From Deroplatys truncata (lineage: Eukaryota > Arthropoda > Insecta > Mantodea > Mantidae), in the NCBI GenBank assembly GCA_030765065.1, contig CM060985.1, positions 176,330,096 to 176,394,095 on the forward strand: 64,000 bases of DNA. The letters run 5' to 3'. Position numbers and translations under genes: made by a program. Positions 1 through 11,380 of the stretch are shown one piece after another; the stretch's first letter is position 1, and each line of letters starts with the position of its first letter. The notes under the pieces are model-generated. The model did no database searches. It saw only the letters and a list, made by a program, of their open reading frames with translations, and was not told the origin of the DNA.

Positions 1-85
1 ATTCACCAATTCTAAATAAAACTTCGATACGAGCTTTCACCGGAAATACATGATCTGAGGTCCCACGAATCCAAAAGAGCCTTAT
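1..85 (-). repeat. Family A right-end fragment
   Basis: Reverse-complement match to the right end of family A (the block with TTTCACCGGAAATACATG and the CGATAC motif). It abuts a plus-strand copy at about 86, giving an inverted junction. It continues beyond the window edge. Confidence 0.7.
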
Positions 86-527
86 TAAAATATCAAACTT
101 TTAGAGACATTCCCAGTAAATTCGACATGTGCAATTCATTTGCCATAAAAATGTCTTAAACTTACGGTATTTTATTCAAAATCGTTATAGCCATTTTTTA
201 GAAAATTAAAATTTTCGAAAAATTTTCCATGTAAAGGGTAATCTGGGGTGGGTTATTTTCTTGAAAACCTTCGTGTCGCATCTCTGGAAGATACTGAACC
301 TAAATACCAAGTTTGGTTTTTATCCCACTGTTCGTTTCTGAGTTATGCTGTTCACAGACAGACAGACAAACACACAGAAAGATAGACACACACGGACATG
401 TTTCCAAAAATGCTTTCTTTTGGATTCAGGGGACCTCAAAACATATACTTAAGGTGAAACCACGGTATCGAATTTTTGGGTGGACTACAATACTTCCCCT
501 ACTTACTATACGTAGTAGAGAAAGTAA
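86..527 (+). repeat. Family A copy, 5'-truncated
   Basis: Carries the right half of family A: the ATGTAAAGGGTAATCTGG block, the short CAGA/CACA microsatellite near 355-400, and the terminal hairpin TACTATACGTAGTA followed by GAGAAAGTAAAA. The left end is missing. The open frame at 313-594 runs across the repeat end and is not a gene. Confidence 0.85.
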
Positions 528-2063
528 AAATAATAAATCTAACCTAACCTCCCGTGAATTAGGAACCCTAAGTTTATATATTAAAAAAACCTAATCTAAC
601 CTCCCGTGAATCACAAACGTAAAAAATTAAGAAACCTAAAAGAAAAAGCAATTAGGAACGCACGCTGAGAGCGTTGGCGGTATCTTACTGACTTTCGCGG
701 TATTCGTTATTCATATGTTGCCATCATTGTGTTGGAGCTAGGGGATGACATCGGCTGACATCTGTAGGACATATAAGACATCACTTTCATCGCTTTTGAA
801 GACCATTGTAAAGAAGATTATCGTTATAAATTTCGAGATATGTAGGAGAGAATTTTTTTTAAGTAAATCCATGAAATTGGGTTTAATTCTTGCGATTACC
901 CGATGCTTACGTAAACAGGGGTTAGATGGTATGGCATTTAGGAGAAATAATCACCGCAGGTTCCTGTTAAGTATGACATATGAGTGGATGTTGCAAATTA
1001 TACTGACATCCGTTTACATCAGTGCTGTCTAAAGCACTAGTTAACACAATCATATTTACACTTAAATGTTTTTTATGGCTCGGCTCAGCTAGATAGGTCC
1101 AACCAGGAGTCTGCAACACTCAGTCTTTTAATGTAACCTATTCAGCTACGCCTCAAGACCATCGGGAGATGGAAAGCTCAACATTCTTTGCACACCAGGT
1201 AAACTTATCTCTTGCATTGGCAGCTGTTTGTAGCAATGCAGAGTAGAACTTTAGCCAACTAAATCATGCTGGAATGTTTATGGTAGTGTAGAATAGTACT
1301 GTCGATAATTAAACTAAATTTGTAAGAAGCGTTACACGTCACCACTGCTTTTTCTCGGCCATCCTTTTACCAAACTTTGCTCTCCAGTCTGAAATCTTAT
1401 ACTACGTCCCCGTTTCCGTCCTCGACCCATTTACTGAAGACGCCGTGGCAGCATCAAAATATGTTATGGACACTTGGTAGAGATCGCAAAGTATTTTTAT
1501 GCTTTTTAGCAATTTAAATAAAGTCATTTTCTCTATAATTACAATTCTAGGACAATGAACTTATTATTATTAAAGAAGAGTTTATGGGTATACTGTTATT
1601 AAGATATTTTAGCTAGCTTTAAATGTTTTAACTACAAAATATTTAAATATAGTAAAATAATTGCTAAAAAATTCAGTTCCATATATAGGTGCATTTCTGT
1701 TTGAAAATAAATGTCAGAACTCTGCCAATATTTTATTATGAATTTTGATCGGCAGAGTTAAGTATTTGTCTAATTTAAGTTAAAAAGATAGTCATAAAGT
1801 AATTTTTTGATGTAATGTATAATTATATGTATAATTTTTTTCAGTAGGATCAAAATCTTTAGCCTACTAAGTACAGCTAAACATTCCGCACAGCCTCAAA
1901 AAATATTAAACTTGTATCTTAAATATGTTTTGAAAAAAGTGAACCTGAAGTTTAAAAAGTAAAAATTACACAAATGGCATAAAACCAAATTGAGCACACT
2001 GTTACATGCCATGTACTATAACATTCTAACCTATAAGTGCCCTTAAATCTCGAAATAAAAAAA
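528..2063. other. Unassigned AT-rich DNA with a family D repeat
   Basis: No gene is visible. About 820-1440 resembles 33640-34120 (shared TAAGTAAATCCATGAAA, then TTCTTGCGA, and later CTACGTCCCCG), so it is a diverged dispersed repeat called family D here. The open frame 745-1032 inside it has no recognisable domain. Two CTAACCT-like motifs near 540-605 do not form a telomeric array. Confidence 0.5.
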
Positions 2064-3068
2064 ACTGATGTGTTGCACTCATATTACTTTCCCTACTCTT
2101 GTACAAAGTATTTTTACAAACGCTTTCTCTCCATCTACTTCATGTTAATCTTATTGCTAATTTTCTTGTAGATGCAAAAGGAATTGGTAGGTTTTAAGCG
2201 ATAGACAAATGTTTTAAGAGCTGATTGCTATGTGGAGTATTCCATTCTCTTTGTATGTCCAGGACATAAAAAAGCGAATAACGAGTTTCCATTTGTAAAA
2301 ACAAAATTGGAAAATTCAAATAATAAGGAATATCTCGGAAATGGTTTACTGGATAAAAAATGTATACGACATAAACTATGCATTTTATTGATTTTTTTAT
2401 TGGGCGTGAAAGATTAGTAATTTTGCTCAGAGGCTTGTGTATCAGGCTTGAGGTTCTTTTATGCGCCGTAAATCTACGACACGGGACCACTGACTTTATT
2501 CCCTTTCGAAGGAAGCCTTGCTAAGAATTTTTACCCCGGATAAAATCCATAGCCCTCCGCCGGGTTTGAACCCGCGACCTCAGGAACTAGAAGCTAGCAC
2601 AGCACCTCTAATCCACGGAGGACAACGCATTTTAAACGATATCTTCATTTTTTGAATAGTGAAATTTTGTGTCTCTCTCGCGGTTACCTATTATGCGAAA
2701 GTCATTCAGAATAAAGAGAACTTTTGGGGGCATTTCAAGAATATTCAAGATATGCATTGCATTTGCCATGAAAATATCTCATTTTAATCAAAATTTTTAG
2801 AGACATTTTTGAGAAAACCAAAGTTTCAAAAAATATTCAATGTAAAGGGTAGTTTGCGGTGGGGGATTTTCTTGAAAATCTTCGTGTCGCATCCATGGAA
2901 GATACTAAATTCAAATACAAAGTTTGGTATTTATTCGAGTTTTCGTTCTTGAGTATTTTATTCACAGACAGACGCACATACACACGGACATGTTTCCAAA
3001 AATGTTTTATTTGGATTAAGGGTACCTCAAAAAATGTATTTCCGGTGAAATATCGATATCGATTTTAA
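2064..3068 (+). repeat. Family A copy interrupted by a SINE
   Basis: Starts with CTGATGTGTTGCACTC and runs through the characteristic blocks to the TTCCGGTGAAAT block. It lacks the last ~60 bp with the terminal hairpin. It is split by a tRNA-derived SINE at 2388-2626; an 8-bp duplication of its GCATTTTA shows that the SINE arrived after the family A copy. Confidence 0.85.
2388..2626 (-). mobile_element. tRNA-derived SINE (family S1) with target-site duplication
   Basis: Minus-strand tRNA-like head: A-box-like segment near 2590-2615 and B box GGTTCAAACCC (reverse of 2565-2580). It is followed by a body also present at 48932-49150, including the block around GGTCCCGTGTCGTAGATTTA. Flanked by direct repeats GCATTTTA at 2380-2387 and 2627-2634. 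This is a retroposed element, not a working tRNA gene. Confidence 0.85.
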
Positions 3069-3762
3069 CCCAAATCTCTACCAAGTATCCTTAAGTATTT
3101 CTGGATTATGTGAAAATTGGGTAATTTTTATGTTATTAAATAACAATTGCATCAAAAAGAAGGTTCTAGTCTATGCAGCAGTTTTAGAAACTGGAGTACT
3201 TGGGGGAGGTTAAGGACATCAAACGTTCATACCGATGTTTCGTGCTCTTTTGCCTGAATATTTGTGATTTTTCAGCTTTTATTTGGAATATTCGGGATTT
3301 TTCAAAATTACAATTAGGAATAAAGGGGAGAATTCATTAAAAACCCTCCCTGTCATTAATTAACTCGTCATTAGAGTTTAAAAAGCTATGAGTCGGATAA
3401 ACCAGCTTGTATTTAATATAAGGCTGTAGACGACGTTTATTTCTGAAATACTCTGTCGCATTCCACCTCCCCTCCCGAACTTTTATTCCCTGTTGCAGTG
3501 CAAGTTTCCTTTCCGCCGTATTTCATTCCGTTTCCCCGTTTTGTTTCTTTGCCTCACTTCTAAGTAATTTTCTGCAACTTTGTCTTCCACTCAGCTATTT
3601 TCTCCTATAAGGTGAGGCTTTATTGGACAGCGATAAATCTTACAATTACAGACAATATCGATTTCTACTGGCCAACTCCTACTGCGCTCCTGCGGAGGCA
3701 AAAATAACTAGATAATGACTGATTTTTATGAAACGAAACAGCCAACAATTCATACCTTGACG
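3069..3762. other. Unassigned non-coding stretch
   Basis: AT-rich to mixed composition. No open frame of note, no RNA gene and no repeat that I can match elsewhere in the window. Confidence 0.4.
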
Positions 3763-4440
3763 TTTTTACCTTTCTACCACATACATAGTAGGTACAGATA
3801 GTGTTGTATACCACCCAAAGATTCTATACCGAGATTTCATCGGAAATGCATGTTTTTAGGCGCCCTGAATCCAAATAAAACATTTCTCAAAACATGCCCA
3901 TGTGTGTCTGTGAACACATAACTCAAAAACGAAAACTCGGATAACTACCAAACTTGGTATTTGGGTTTCCTAACTTCTAAGGATGCGACACGCGATTTTG
4001 AAGAATATGAAGGTTATTTACATGACAAATAAAATATATATCTTGAATTTTCTGGTAATAGCCTAGGAAGTTTCCTTTATTCTGAATGATTTTGTATAAT
4101 CTTGTATAACTCGTAAACTTTAAGCGGTAGACAAATCAGTACCACAAAAATGTAGATCTCTTTAAAACACACAATGTACTTATAACATTTTTTGTGGCAT
4201 AAGCCGTTTCTGAGATATTCGTTATTAAAATTTCGAATTCTTCAATACTTGTCATTCTTTTAAGTTGCGTTGATTTTCAGTTGTTTCTCGCGATGTCATG
4301 GAAACAGTATGAAATTTTAAGACCAGCATATAGCGTTCAGTTGTTAAACATTTGACTATCGCTGTTCTATTTGTATCTATAACGAAATGTGCAGTGTAGC
4401 TATTTCTGCAAATATTTATTTTGGATTTGTGGCGGATAGA
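3763..4440 (-). repeat. Subfamily B copy of family A, inverted
   Basis: Begins with a decayed right terminus (TTTCTACCACATACATAGTA), then the reverse complement of the CCGGTGAAATCTCGG block. It runs into the subfamily B interior, marked by TCTCGCGATGTCATGGAAAC near 4288 and CAGCATATAGCGTTCAG near 4324. It joins the next plus-strand copy directly, so 3763-5415 is an inverted pair. Confidence 0.75.
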
Positions 4441-5415
4441 AAAAAATCTAATGTGTTACACTCACATGACTTTCTCTACTCTTGTACAAACTATTTATAC
4501 AAACGCTTATTCTCCATCTACTTCATGTTAATCGAGATAAACATTTGCAGAGTCTATCTTATTGCTAATTTTCTTGTAGATGTAAGGGGAATATATATTT
4601 ACAAGGGCAATATAGAAATACAGTAGCCTTTATGCACATACATATCTCTTAATAGCTGGTTGCTAGGTGCAGCACCATTCCCTTTCCCACAGATTAATAC
4701 TCTTTGCATATCCAAGACAAAAAAATTTAATAACGATTTCCCATTTGAGAAAATAAGTATTGAAAAATGTAAGGGAATAACAAGCAATATCTCGAAAATG
4801 GTTCACTCACCAAAAAAATGTATATGATATAAATTGTGTATTTTAACGCGATCTACATTTTTTGTGGAGTAGAATTTTGTGTATCTCTTATGGTTTACGA
4901 GTTATGCAAAAGTCGTTCACAATGATGAATAATTTTGGAGACATTCCCAGAAAATTCGAGATATACATTTTATTTGTCATAAAAACATCTTAAACATATG
5001 ATATTTTAATCAAAATCGTTAGAGCCATTTTTGAGAAAATTAAACTTTTCGAAAAATCTTCTATGTAAAGGGTAATCCGGGGTGGGGGGATTTTCTTGAA
5101 AACCTTCGTGTCGCATCTCTGGAAGATACTAAACTTAAGTACCAAGTTTGGTGTTTATCCGACTGTTCGTTTCTGAGTTATGCTGTTCACAGACAGACAC
5201 ACACACAGACACACACACGGACATGTTACCAAAAATGCTTTTTTTGGATTCAGGGGGTCTCAAAACATGTATTTCCGGTGAAATCTCGGTATCGAATTTT
5301 TTGGTGGAATACAATACTTGCCCTACTTACTATACGTAGTAGAGAAAGCAATAAGCTTTAATAAGAATATTTTGTGTACTCACTAATAAAGATGGAGGGT
5401 AGAGAAAGTCATGTA
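4441..5415 (+). repeat. Family A copy, long form
   Basis: Near complete. The left end is TCTAATGTGTTACACTCACA at 4447 and the right hairpin terminus is near 5327-5345. A further ~60 bp ends in GGTAGAGAAAGTCATGT, an inverted version of the left-end motif ACATGACTTTCTCTAC. This copy and the one at 20167 show that the complete element has inverted termini. Confidence 0.85.
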
Positions 5416-5760
5416 TATATATATGACATAGATTTTTGGAAACAGGTCCGTGTGTGTGTCTGTAAACACATAACCAAAAACGAAAGGTCAGATAAATATC
5501 AAAATTCGTAACTTTCAAAATTCCGACACTTGGGTTTGCAAGAAAATTCCTCCAACATTAACTACCCTTTTCATGGAACATTTTTGGAAAGTTTTTATTT
5601 TATAAACAAATACCGCTAATGACTTTGATTAAAATACCATATATGAATCGTATTTACATAACAAATAAAATGTATGTATTTATTTTTCTGGGAATAGCCT
5701 GTGAATTCCTCTTCATTCGAAGGAATTTTGTATAATCTTGTATAACGTATTTCAGTTACA
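5416..5760 (-). repeat. Subfamily B fragment, inverted
   Basis: Reverse-complement of the right half of subfamily B: GTGTGTGTCTGTAAACACAT near 5450, then a match to the ACATTTTATTTGT and GGAATAGCCTGTGAA blocks, fading out at about 5760. Confidence 0.7.
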
Positions 5761-6060
5761 CTATGTTGATATTAAAAATTTGTTTTGTGCAAATATTTTG
5801 CAAAACAGGGTTTTGTTTAGTTATATATTATTTTAACATTGTTGTAATAAGTGATGACGTATACAGCTCTTGCTCAAAGTTATTATTTTCATATGTTTAG
5901 AATTGTATACGTAAAACAAGACGACCCTGCAAGCGCGAAAAGGCAAACAGATACCGCAGCTCCTTGCTGTATGTACTCCACTTGAGAAGGCCAGTAGAAT
6001 GCTACCTAATGCTGCGGGGAAGGCATAAATAGCAGCGAATGTACCTACTATGATAAAATA
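5761..6060. other. Unassigned AT-rich spacer
   Basis: No gene, RNA gene or repeat match seen. Confidence 0.35.
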
Positions 6061-7105
6061 TAACCCAGCGAGATAGCTACGCGGTAGTGCGTGAGACTTG
6101 GATTCGGGAGATCCCAGGTTCGATTCCTGTCAGCTGCACACTCTGGCCTTGATGCTCCCTTCTCGGGGGCAAATTCTGGGATGGTTTTCCACATTCCGGA
6201 TTTCCTTTCTATTACTTCCCTTTCATTCCGTTTCCTTCTCATGCTTCGTGGCGTATGGCGGTGTCGGACAATGACGCGGATGTTGTTTAAAGGAAAGAGT
6301 AGCGCCGTGGTAGCGTGTGCGACTTGTATTCGGAATACCTGGATTTGATCCCCGGCGACCACTCACTCTAATCCACGGATTTTCATGGTTTCCCCGGGTC
6401 TGCAGGTGATTGGTAGAGTGGTTCATCTTCTACCACGACTCTCCTTGCCCCCATTTCCTGTACTTCCTTGTCATCTTTTTCAGTGTTGCAGGATAAGGCG
6501 ACGGTGTTCGACGGGTTGTGGCTGATGGTGGACATGCACCCTGTAAAGGTTTCTTCCTGACGTCCTTCCAGGGACAGCTCAGTTGATATCCGCTTCCAAG
6601 TATTCTTGGGCAGGCTCTCCTTCGGGGCCGCCCGGAATTTAGGGACTTGTGGGTGTGCCCAGGCGGCTTCGAGTGCATTCAAACTGGAAACATTAGGGAC
6701 CCGTCCACGCTTGCGCCCGTTGTTATCCGGATATGTTCCCCCTTCGGGTTTCTCACCTCATACATCCCCCCTACGGTAGAAGCACAAAGGGGCGGATGGC
6801 CTGCGTGCGGTGCTCAGATCCGGTTTGGGGGGGGCCCGCCGTTTTTTAATAACTTCACCTTTTACCTTTACTCCCCGTGGAAACTACAGGGCTGCTTGGT
6901 CTAATAGGTCTCTAGGTAGCTTCAGCAGTGGGACGTATCTTCACGCCAGGAACTCTTGGGAACTTCCACGCGTCTCTGTGGCCTGTCTGCCTGTGGCCTC
7001 CTGTGGCTCCTTCACTTTATCCGTTGGTTCTGTGACTGGTAGCCACAATAAATCTTATGTCGCGCTGCGCAAGTGTCCCTTCCATTGCATAAACTTTACC
7101 TATAT
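6061..7105 (+). mobile_element. Composite tRNA-derived SINE (family S3)
   Basis: Two tRNA-like modules: 6061-6137 with B box GGTTCGATTCC and 6299-6361 with GATTTGATCCC. They are followed by a GC-richer body shared with 25790-26700 (block GGTTCATCTTCTACCACGAC at 6420) and by a 3' segment ending near GGTAGCCACAATAAATC that also occurs at 19321-19772. The several overlapping open frames here are by-products of the higher GC content. At about 1 kb it is long for a SINE, and may be one SINE inserted in another. Confidence 0.65.
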
Positions 7106-7269
7106 CTACTATAGAATACACTGGTCTGCAAAACCTAAGGACGAGATGGGTAAAGTAACATAACAAATGAACTACTTGGTGGAAGTAGATGAAGGTTAAT
7201 TTTATGGTGGTGTTGTATTGTAGTTGGACTGTTGGGGAGCCAAACTTGAAGTAGTTGCAACCGCACGTA

Positions 7270-8030
7270 TGGTACCCGGTAGCTTTCTCCCTAAATTTAA
7301 AAACTATTAACCTTGTAATTTGACTGTTTCTTTAAATATTATATATTTATGTTTGCCTCGGCTGCGTCAGTATTATTGTTAGAGACATGTTTCTCTTAGC
7401 AGGGTTGTGGTGCGATTGAAGAATATAGGCTTACGCAGATTATAATTTTACTTCACTCCTTTTATTAATGCTTGACACGATTTAAATAACACTTCACTGA
7501 TAGAGAGCTGTGAGGTTATTTATTAATTACTAAAATACTTTTGTCTCATACTGAATACGTATTCAACTTCTTGAGGACACGTCTCGCGTCTGGTTAGAAA
7601 CACTGTCTACAAGCAACTGACTTCTAAATTTGTAAATTTTGCTATATTTCAGTTTCTGACTGGCTATTCCTAATCCAATAGAATAACTTTATTTAACTTA
7701 AGCTTTTTTCTGGTTGTTGATTGGCTATTTTATAAACTGTCACAAAAGTTACATATTGTTGTTCCAGGAATTTATTACTAGCATTATTACACACTCTTAC
7801 TCATTATTCCCTCAGGACTATCACATTGTTAGCAACTTTTAACTTATTATTCTCACAGCTCCTACATTATTAAATTACGTAATATATTCACATAACATTA
7901 TTAAACATGGATACAATAATATAAACATTTACAATGACTATAATATACTCTTTTTATATAACGTTACATAAACATATTGCTTTAAGGCGGGCTGTTATTA
8001 TATTTTTATATTATATAATTTGATTAAAAT
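7270..8030. other. AT-rich interruption inside the Tc1 relic
   Basis: Strongly AT-rich, no open frame and no match to other repeats in the window. Its position inside an element normally 1.3-1.6 kb long suggests an inserted, unidentified repeat, but I could not define its ends. Confidence 0.4.
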
Positions 8031-8253
8031 CATTTAAGCGTTAAAAATACTGCCTCAAGGTGCGGGAGGTTGTTGCCAGAGGTCTCTCACACGTACACAG
8101 AAAGCTGGACGTCACATGGCGTAAGTGTAGCGAGTCCTTAGTGCAAAACGTGTCTGGTCCCGCAACACGGGACAGTTGACAAAGCAGGACAAGACGGTGT
8201 GTGGCAATTAGCGAGCTGTTACAGTGCACTGTAGTGGTGTTCTTCATTGCAAC

Positions 8254-9266
8254 ATGGCCCGTGGACACCATTTGGATGACTTAACATGGGGAAGAATCAT
8301 CGGGAAACTGGAAGAAGGGCGAAGTGTGATGAGTGTTGCTCAGGAGTTTGGAATTGCTCACAGCATTGTTTCACGTGCATGAGGAACCTTCCAAAGCACA
8401 GACACTGCTGCCACAAGGAGAGGTGGTGTTCGACCACGCTCAACTACAGCAGCAGATGACGCTACATTGTGCAACAGGCAAGAAGGGATCCACACCAAAC
8501 AGCGGGTGCAATTGCAACCACATTTAACAGAACAATTAGGCATGCACTCTCACGTTACACAGTGGCACGGCGACTACACAAGGTCTCTTTGCCCGATGGC
8601 CAGTACTTGTGTTCCATTGACATCCGCACATCGGCAACACCGTTTGCTATGGTCCCAAGAGCATAAAAATTGGACTAACGAGGAATGGTGTCGCGTGCTC
8701 TTCTTGGATGAGAGCAGATTCGGCCTAAGTAGTGATTCTCCACGTGAGAGGTGCGAACACGTAATGAGCCCAGGAACATCCTTGAACATGATCGCTTTGG
8801 TGGTCCGGGTGTTACGGTTTGGGGAAGCCTAACGTTGCATGGGCTCACCGACCTGAAAATCTTTGAACACGGCACGCTCACTCATCAACGTTATTGTGAT
8901 AGTGTATTCCTTCCCCATGTGCGTCTTTTCAGGGGTGCAGTCGGCCCTGACTTCATTTTTATGGATGACAATGTGCGACCGCATCGAACAGCGCAGGTGG
9001 AGGATCTCTTGGAACGAGAGGATATTCGGTGAATGGACTGGCCTGCCCGTTCCCACGATTTAAATCGCATCGAACACGTTTGGGATGCTTTGGGGAGACA
9101 CATTGCAGCACATCCACATGCACCAACTACCATGCAACAATTGTCAATCGCGCTGGTGAAGAAATGGAACGCTCTTCCACAAGAACTGCTTACCAACCTT
9201 GTGGCCAGCATGGGAGCACGTTGCAGAGCATGCATTGCTGTCCGTGGTGATCATACACTCTTTTAA
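8254..9266 (+). pseudogene. Tc1-like transposase, decayed
   Basis: The ancestral enzyme would bind the element ends and carry out cut-and-paste transposition in the nucleus. The N-terminus MARGHHLDDL, at the first good ATG, is followed by a helix-turn-helix region (SVAQEFGIAHSIVSRA) and then an in-frame stop near 8380. Several frameshifts follow. The DDE triad can still be traced: LDESRFG near 8706 (first Asp), FMDDNVRPHRTAQ near 8958 (second Asp) and LNRIEHVWDALG near 9062 (Glu), the DD34E arrangement of Tc1 transposases. Another stop lies at about 9030. The C-terminus is in one frame to TAA at 9264. It is non-functional as read. Confidence 0.88.
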
Positions 9267-9488
9267 GCACCATGTGTCTGTTTCTTTAAATCTAGAGAAC
9301 CACCATGACTCATTAACCTTAGTGTAGCTTATGATCTGTGAATAAAAGTGGCATTTCTGTTCGTCTCATTGCATATTTCGTTTAGTTGCCTACTGTAGCA
9401 GTTCCTTCTATGTATGATTCAAGTTTCATCGAGCTATGTGTCACAGCATGCGAAGATTAATTTCGTCCTTAGGTTTTGCACACCAGTA

Positions 9489-10028
9489 TATGTAGGACAA
9501 TAAAGAGGAATTTTCAATTAATAGAACGCTAATTTCCGCCATGTAGTCTCCTCTTAAATATTATTTAAAACTAAAATCAGACAGGGAAGGAATAAATACA
9601 GCAGAAAACAATATAACCGGTCCTTTGGCTCAGACCGTGGTGTTTGCGGCTCGCATTCGAGAGAGCTCCGGTTAAATTCCACGTAGCGGCTAACCTTTGA
9701 GTTTTTTTCATACTGTGTCATTAAATTCCAATAGAAATGAAAAATTTGAGCTATGCAAGTAAAGGACATTTATCAATAAGACAGGCAAACAAATGCCTAA
9801 TGAAAGAGACAATGCAAACAGGTCTTTCTGTTATATTTACCTACAGAATACATTAAATTGAAGCAAAGTTGCATATGCGAATACGAAACCTATCTGGTGC
9901 ATAAATTATTGTGCAGAAAATCAGTGATTAATGTTTTATCAATACGCGGTATTTGTCCCTGTTTACATTCGTAATGACGTTAAGTGGTCAAAGCTGGAAA
10001 ACACAGACAGTAATGAGTCAATAAAGAA
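9489..10028. other. Unassigned spacer with a SINE-like tRNA module
   Basis: About 9614-9690 (GGTCCTTTGGCTCAGACCG to CGGCTAACC) resembles the tRNA-like head of SINE family S2 at 13587 and 58500. It has a degraded B box (CGGTTAAATTCC). The remainder has no recognisable feature. Confidence 0.5.
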
Positions 10029-10942
10029 AATCTGATGTGTGATATTCACATGCCTTTCTCTACCCTCTATCTTTATCACTGGGTATACAAATTCTTCTTT
10101 CCATTTCTCTGTTTACCCTTTACGTATGCAAGATTTACACCCCACAGGACTTACAAGTGTGTGCCTGGTGTACAAATTGTTCTTATAAAACTTTATTTTT
10201 CTATCTACTTCATTTTAATCCAAATAAACCTTTGCAGAAATAGCTACATTACACATTTCGTTATAGATACAAAGATGTAGTCAAATGTTTAAGAACTGAA
10301 CGCTTAAAATTCCATACTGTTACCATGACATCGCGAGAAATAATTAAAAATCAATGGAATTTAAAAGAATGGCTAAACATTGAACAATTTGAAACATTAA
10401 TAACGGATATCTCGGAAATGGCTGATGCTACGAAAAAGCTGTGTGTTTTAAAAGATCTACATGCTTTATGTAGTACGTTTTGGTGTATCCTTTAACGTTT
10501 ACCAGTTATAGAAGATTATACAAAGTTCTTTCTGAATGAAGAGGACCTAACAGTCTATTCACAGAAAATTCAAGATATACAGTTTATTTGTCATGTAAAT
10601 ATGTTTAATATAAGATGTTTTAATCAAAATCATTACAGACATTTTTAGGAAATAAACAATTTGGCATAATCTTCTGTGTAAAGGATAGTTTAGTGTGGGG
10701 GAATTTTCTTGAAGGTATTAGAAGATACGCAACTTAAAAACCAAGTTTGGCATTTATCCGATTTTTTATTTTTCAGTTGTGCTGTTCAGAGACACTAACA
10801 GGCACCTTTATAAAAAAGAGATTTATATTTTGCATTCAGTGGGCCTTAAAACATGTGTTTGCTGTGAAATCTTGGTATCTAATTTTTGGGTAGAATGCAA
10901 TACCTTCTCTACCTGCTATGTGTAGGTGGTAGGAGAAAGCAA
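10029..10942 (+). repeat. Subfamily B copy, near full length
   Basis: Left end TCTGATGTGTGATATTCACA at 10031. The interior is shared with the B copies at 4290, 20040 and 32230 (TTCCATACTGTTACCATGACA read in the opposite sense). The right end is decayed, with TGTGTAGGTGGTAGGAGAAA near 10918. It represents B in its own left-to-right orientation. Confidence 0.75.
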
Positions 10943-10956
10943 TACAGGACTGTAAA

Positions 10957-11060
10957 TCTTTATAAAAGTCAGTGTATGTATACATATATGTGTGTATGTA
11001 CCTTATAGGTTTCTACACCGTTGCACCGATTTCAACCAAACTTGGCACAGATAACTTTAG
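10957..11060 (+). repeat. Possible Helitron 5' terminus
   Basis: ATCTTTATAAAAGTCAGTG followed by TGTATG-rich sequence and CACCGATTTCAACCAAACTT resembles the 5' ends of many insect Helitrons, which start with TC after an A. No replicase is seen. Assignment is by resemblance only. Confidence 0.3.
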
Positions 11061-11380
11061 ACAAAAGTTTAGAATAGTTTTAGTTATTTAATTTGATGTA
11101 ATGATTACAAAAGCTCACAAGACCATTTATATCTTTCTCAACGATAATCGTAATACGTCGAACTTTACCAACAAAAGACTAATAATTACTTAGGCTTTCA
11201 CGGTCTCACAAAGCAACAAAGAAACAGGCGAGTTCACAGTATTCGTTGTTCTCCTCTCTGACAATAACCACGGAGTAATAACACACCCAAATAAATAATT
11301 ACAACAGATATTCCACCTGTGGCTATGATTAAGGGCGCTGCATTCGCCTGGTAAAAAGTTTACAACATTTCGAAATTATA

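Larger units (their letters stand above)
7119..9488 (+). mobile_element. Tc1-like DNA transposon with terminal inverted repeats
   Basis: Near-perfect inverted ends: left CTGGTCTGCAAAACCTAAGG from 7121, and the right end read in reverse gives CTGGTGTGCAAAACCTAAGG. TA dinucleotides lie immediately outside both ends (7117-7118 and 9489-9490), the target duplication of the Tc1/mariner superfamily. The transposase relic sits at 8254-9266. About 0.9 kb of AT-rich DNA between the left end and the transposase is longer than usual for Tc1 elements and is probably a later insertion. Confidence 0.88.

Noticed and set aside
540..605. CTAACCTAACCT, resembling the insect telomeric repeat
   Set aside because: Only about two units in each of two places; no array.
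8467..9250. Several plus and minus frames overlapping the Tc1 relic
   Set aside because: Shadow frames of one frameshifted transposase; only the frames carrying the DDE motifs are meaningful.
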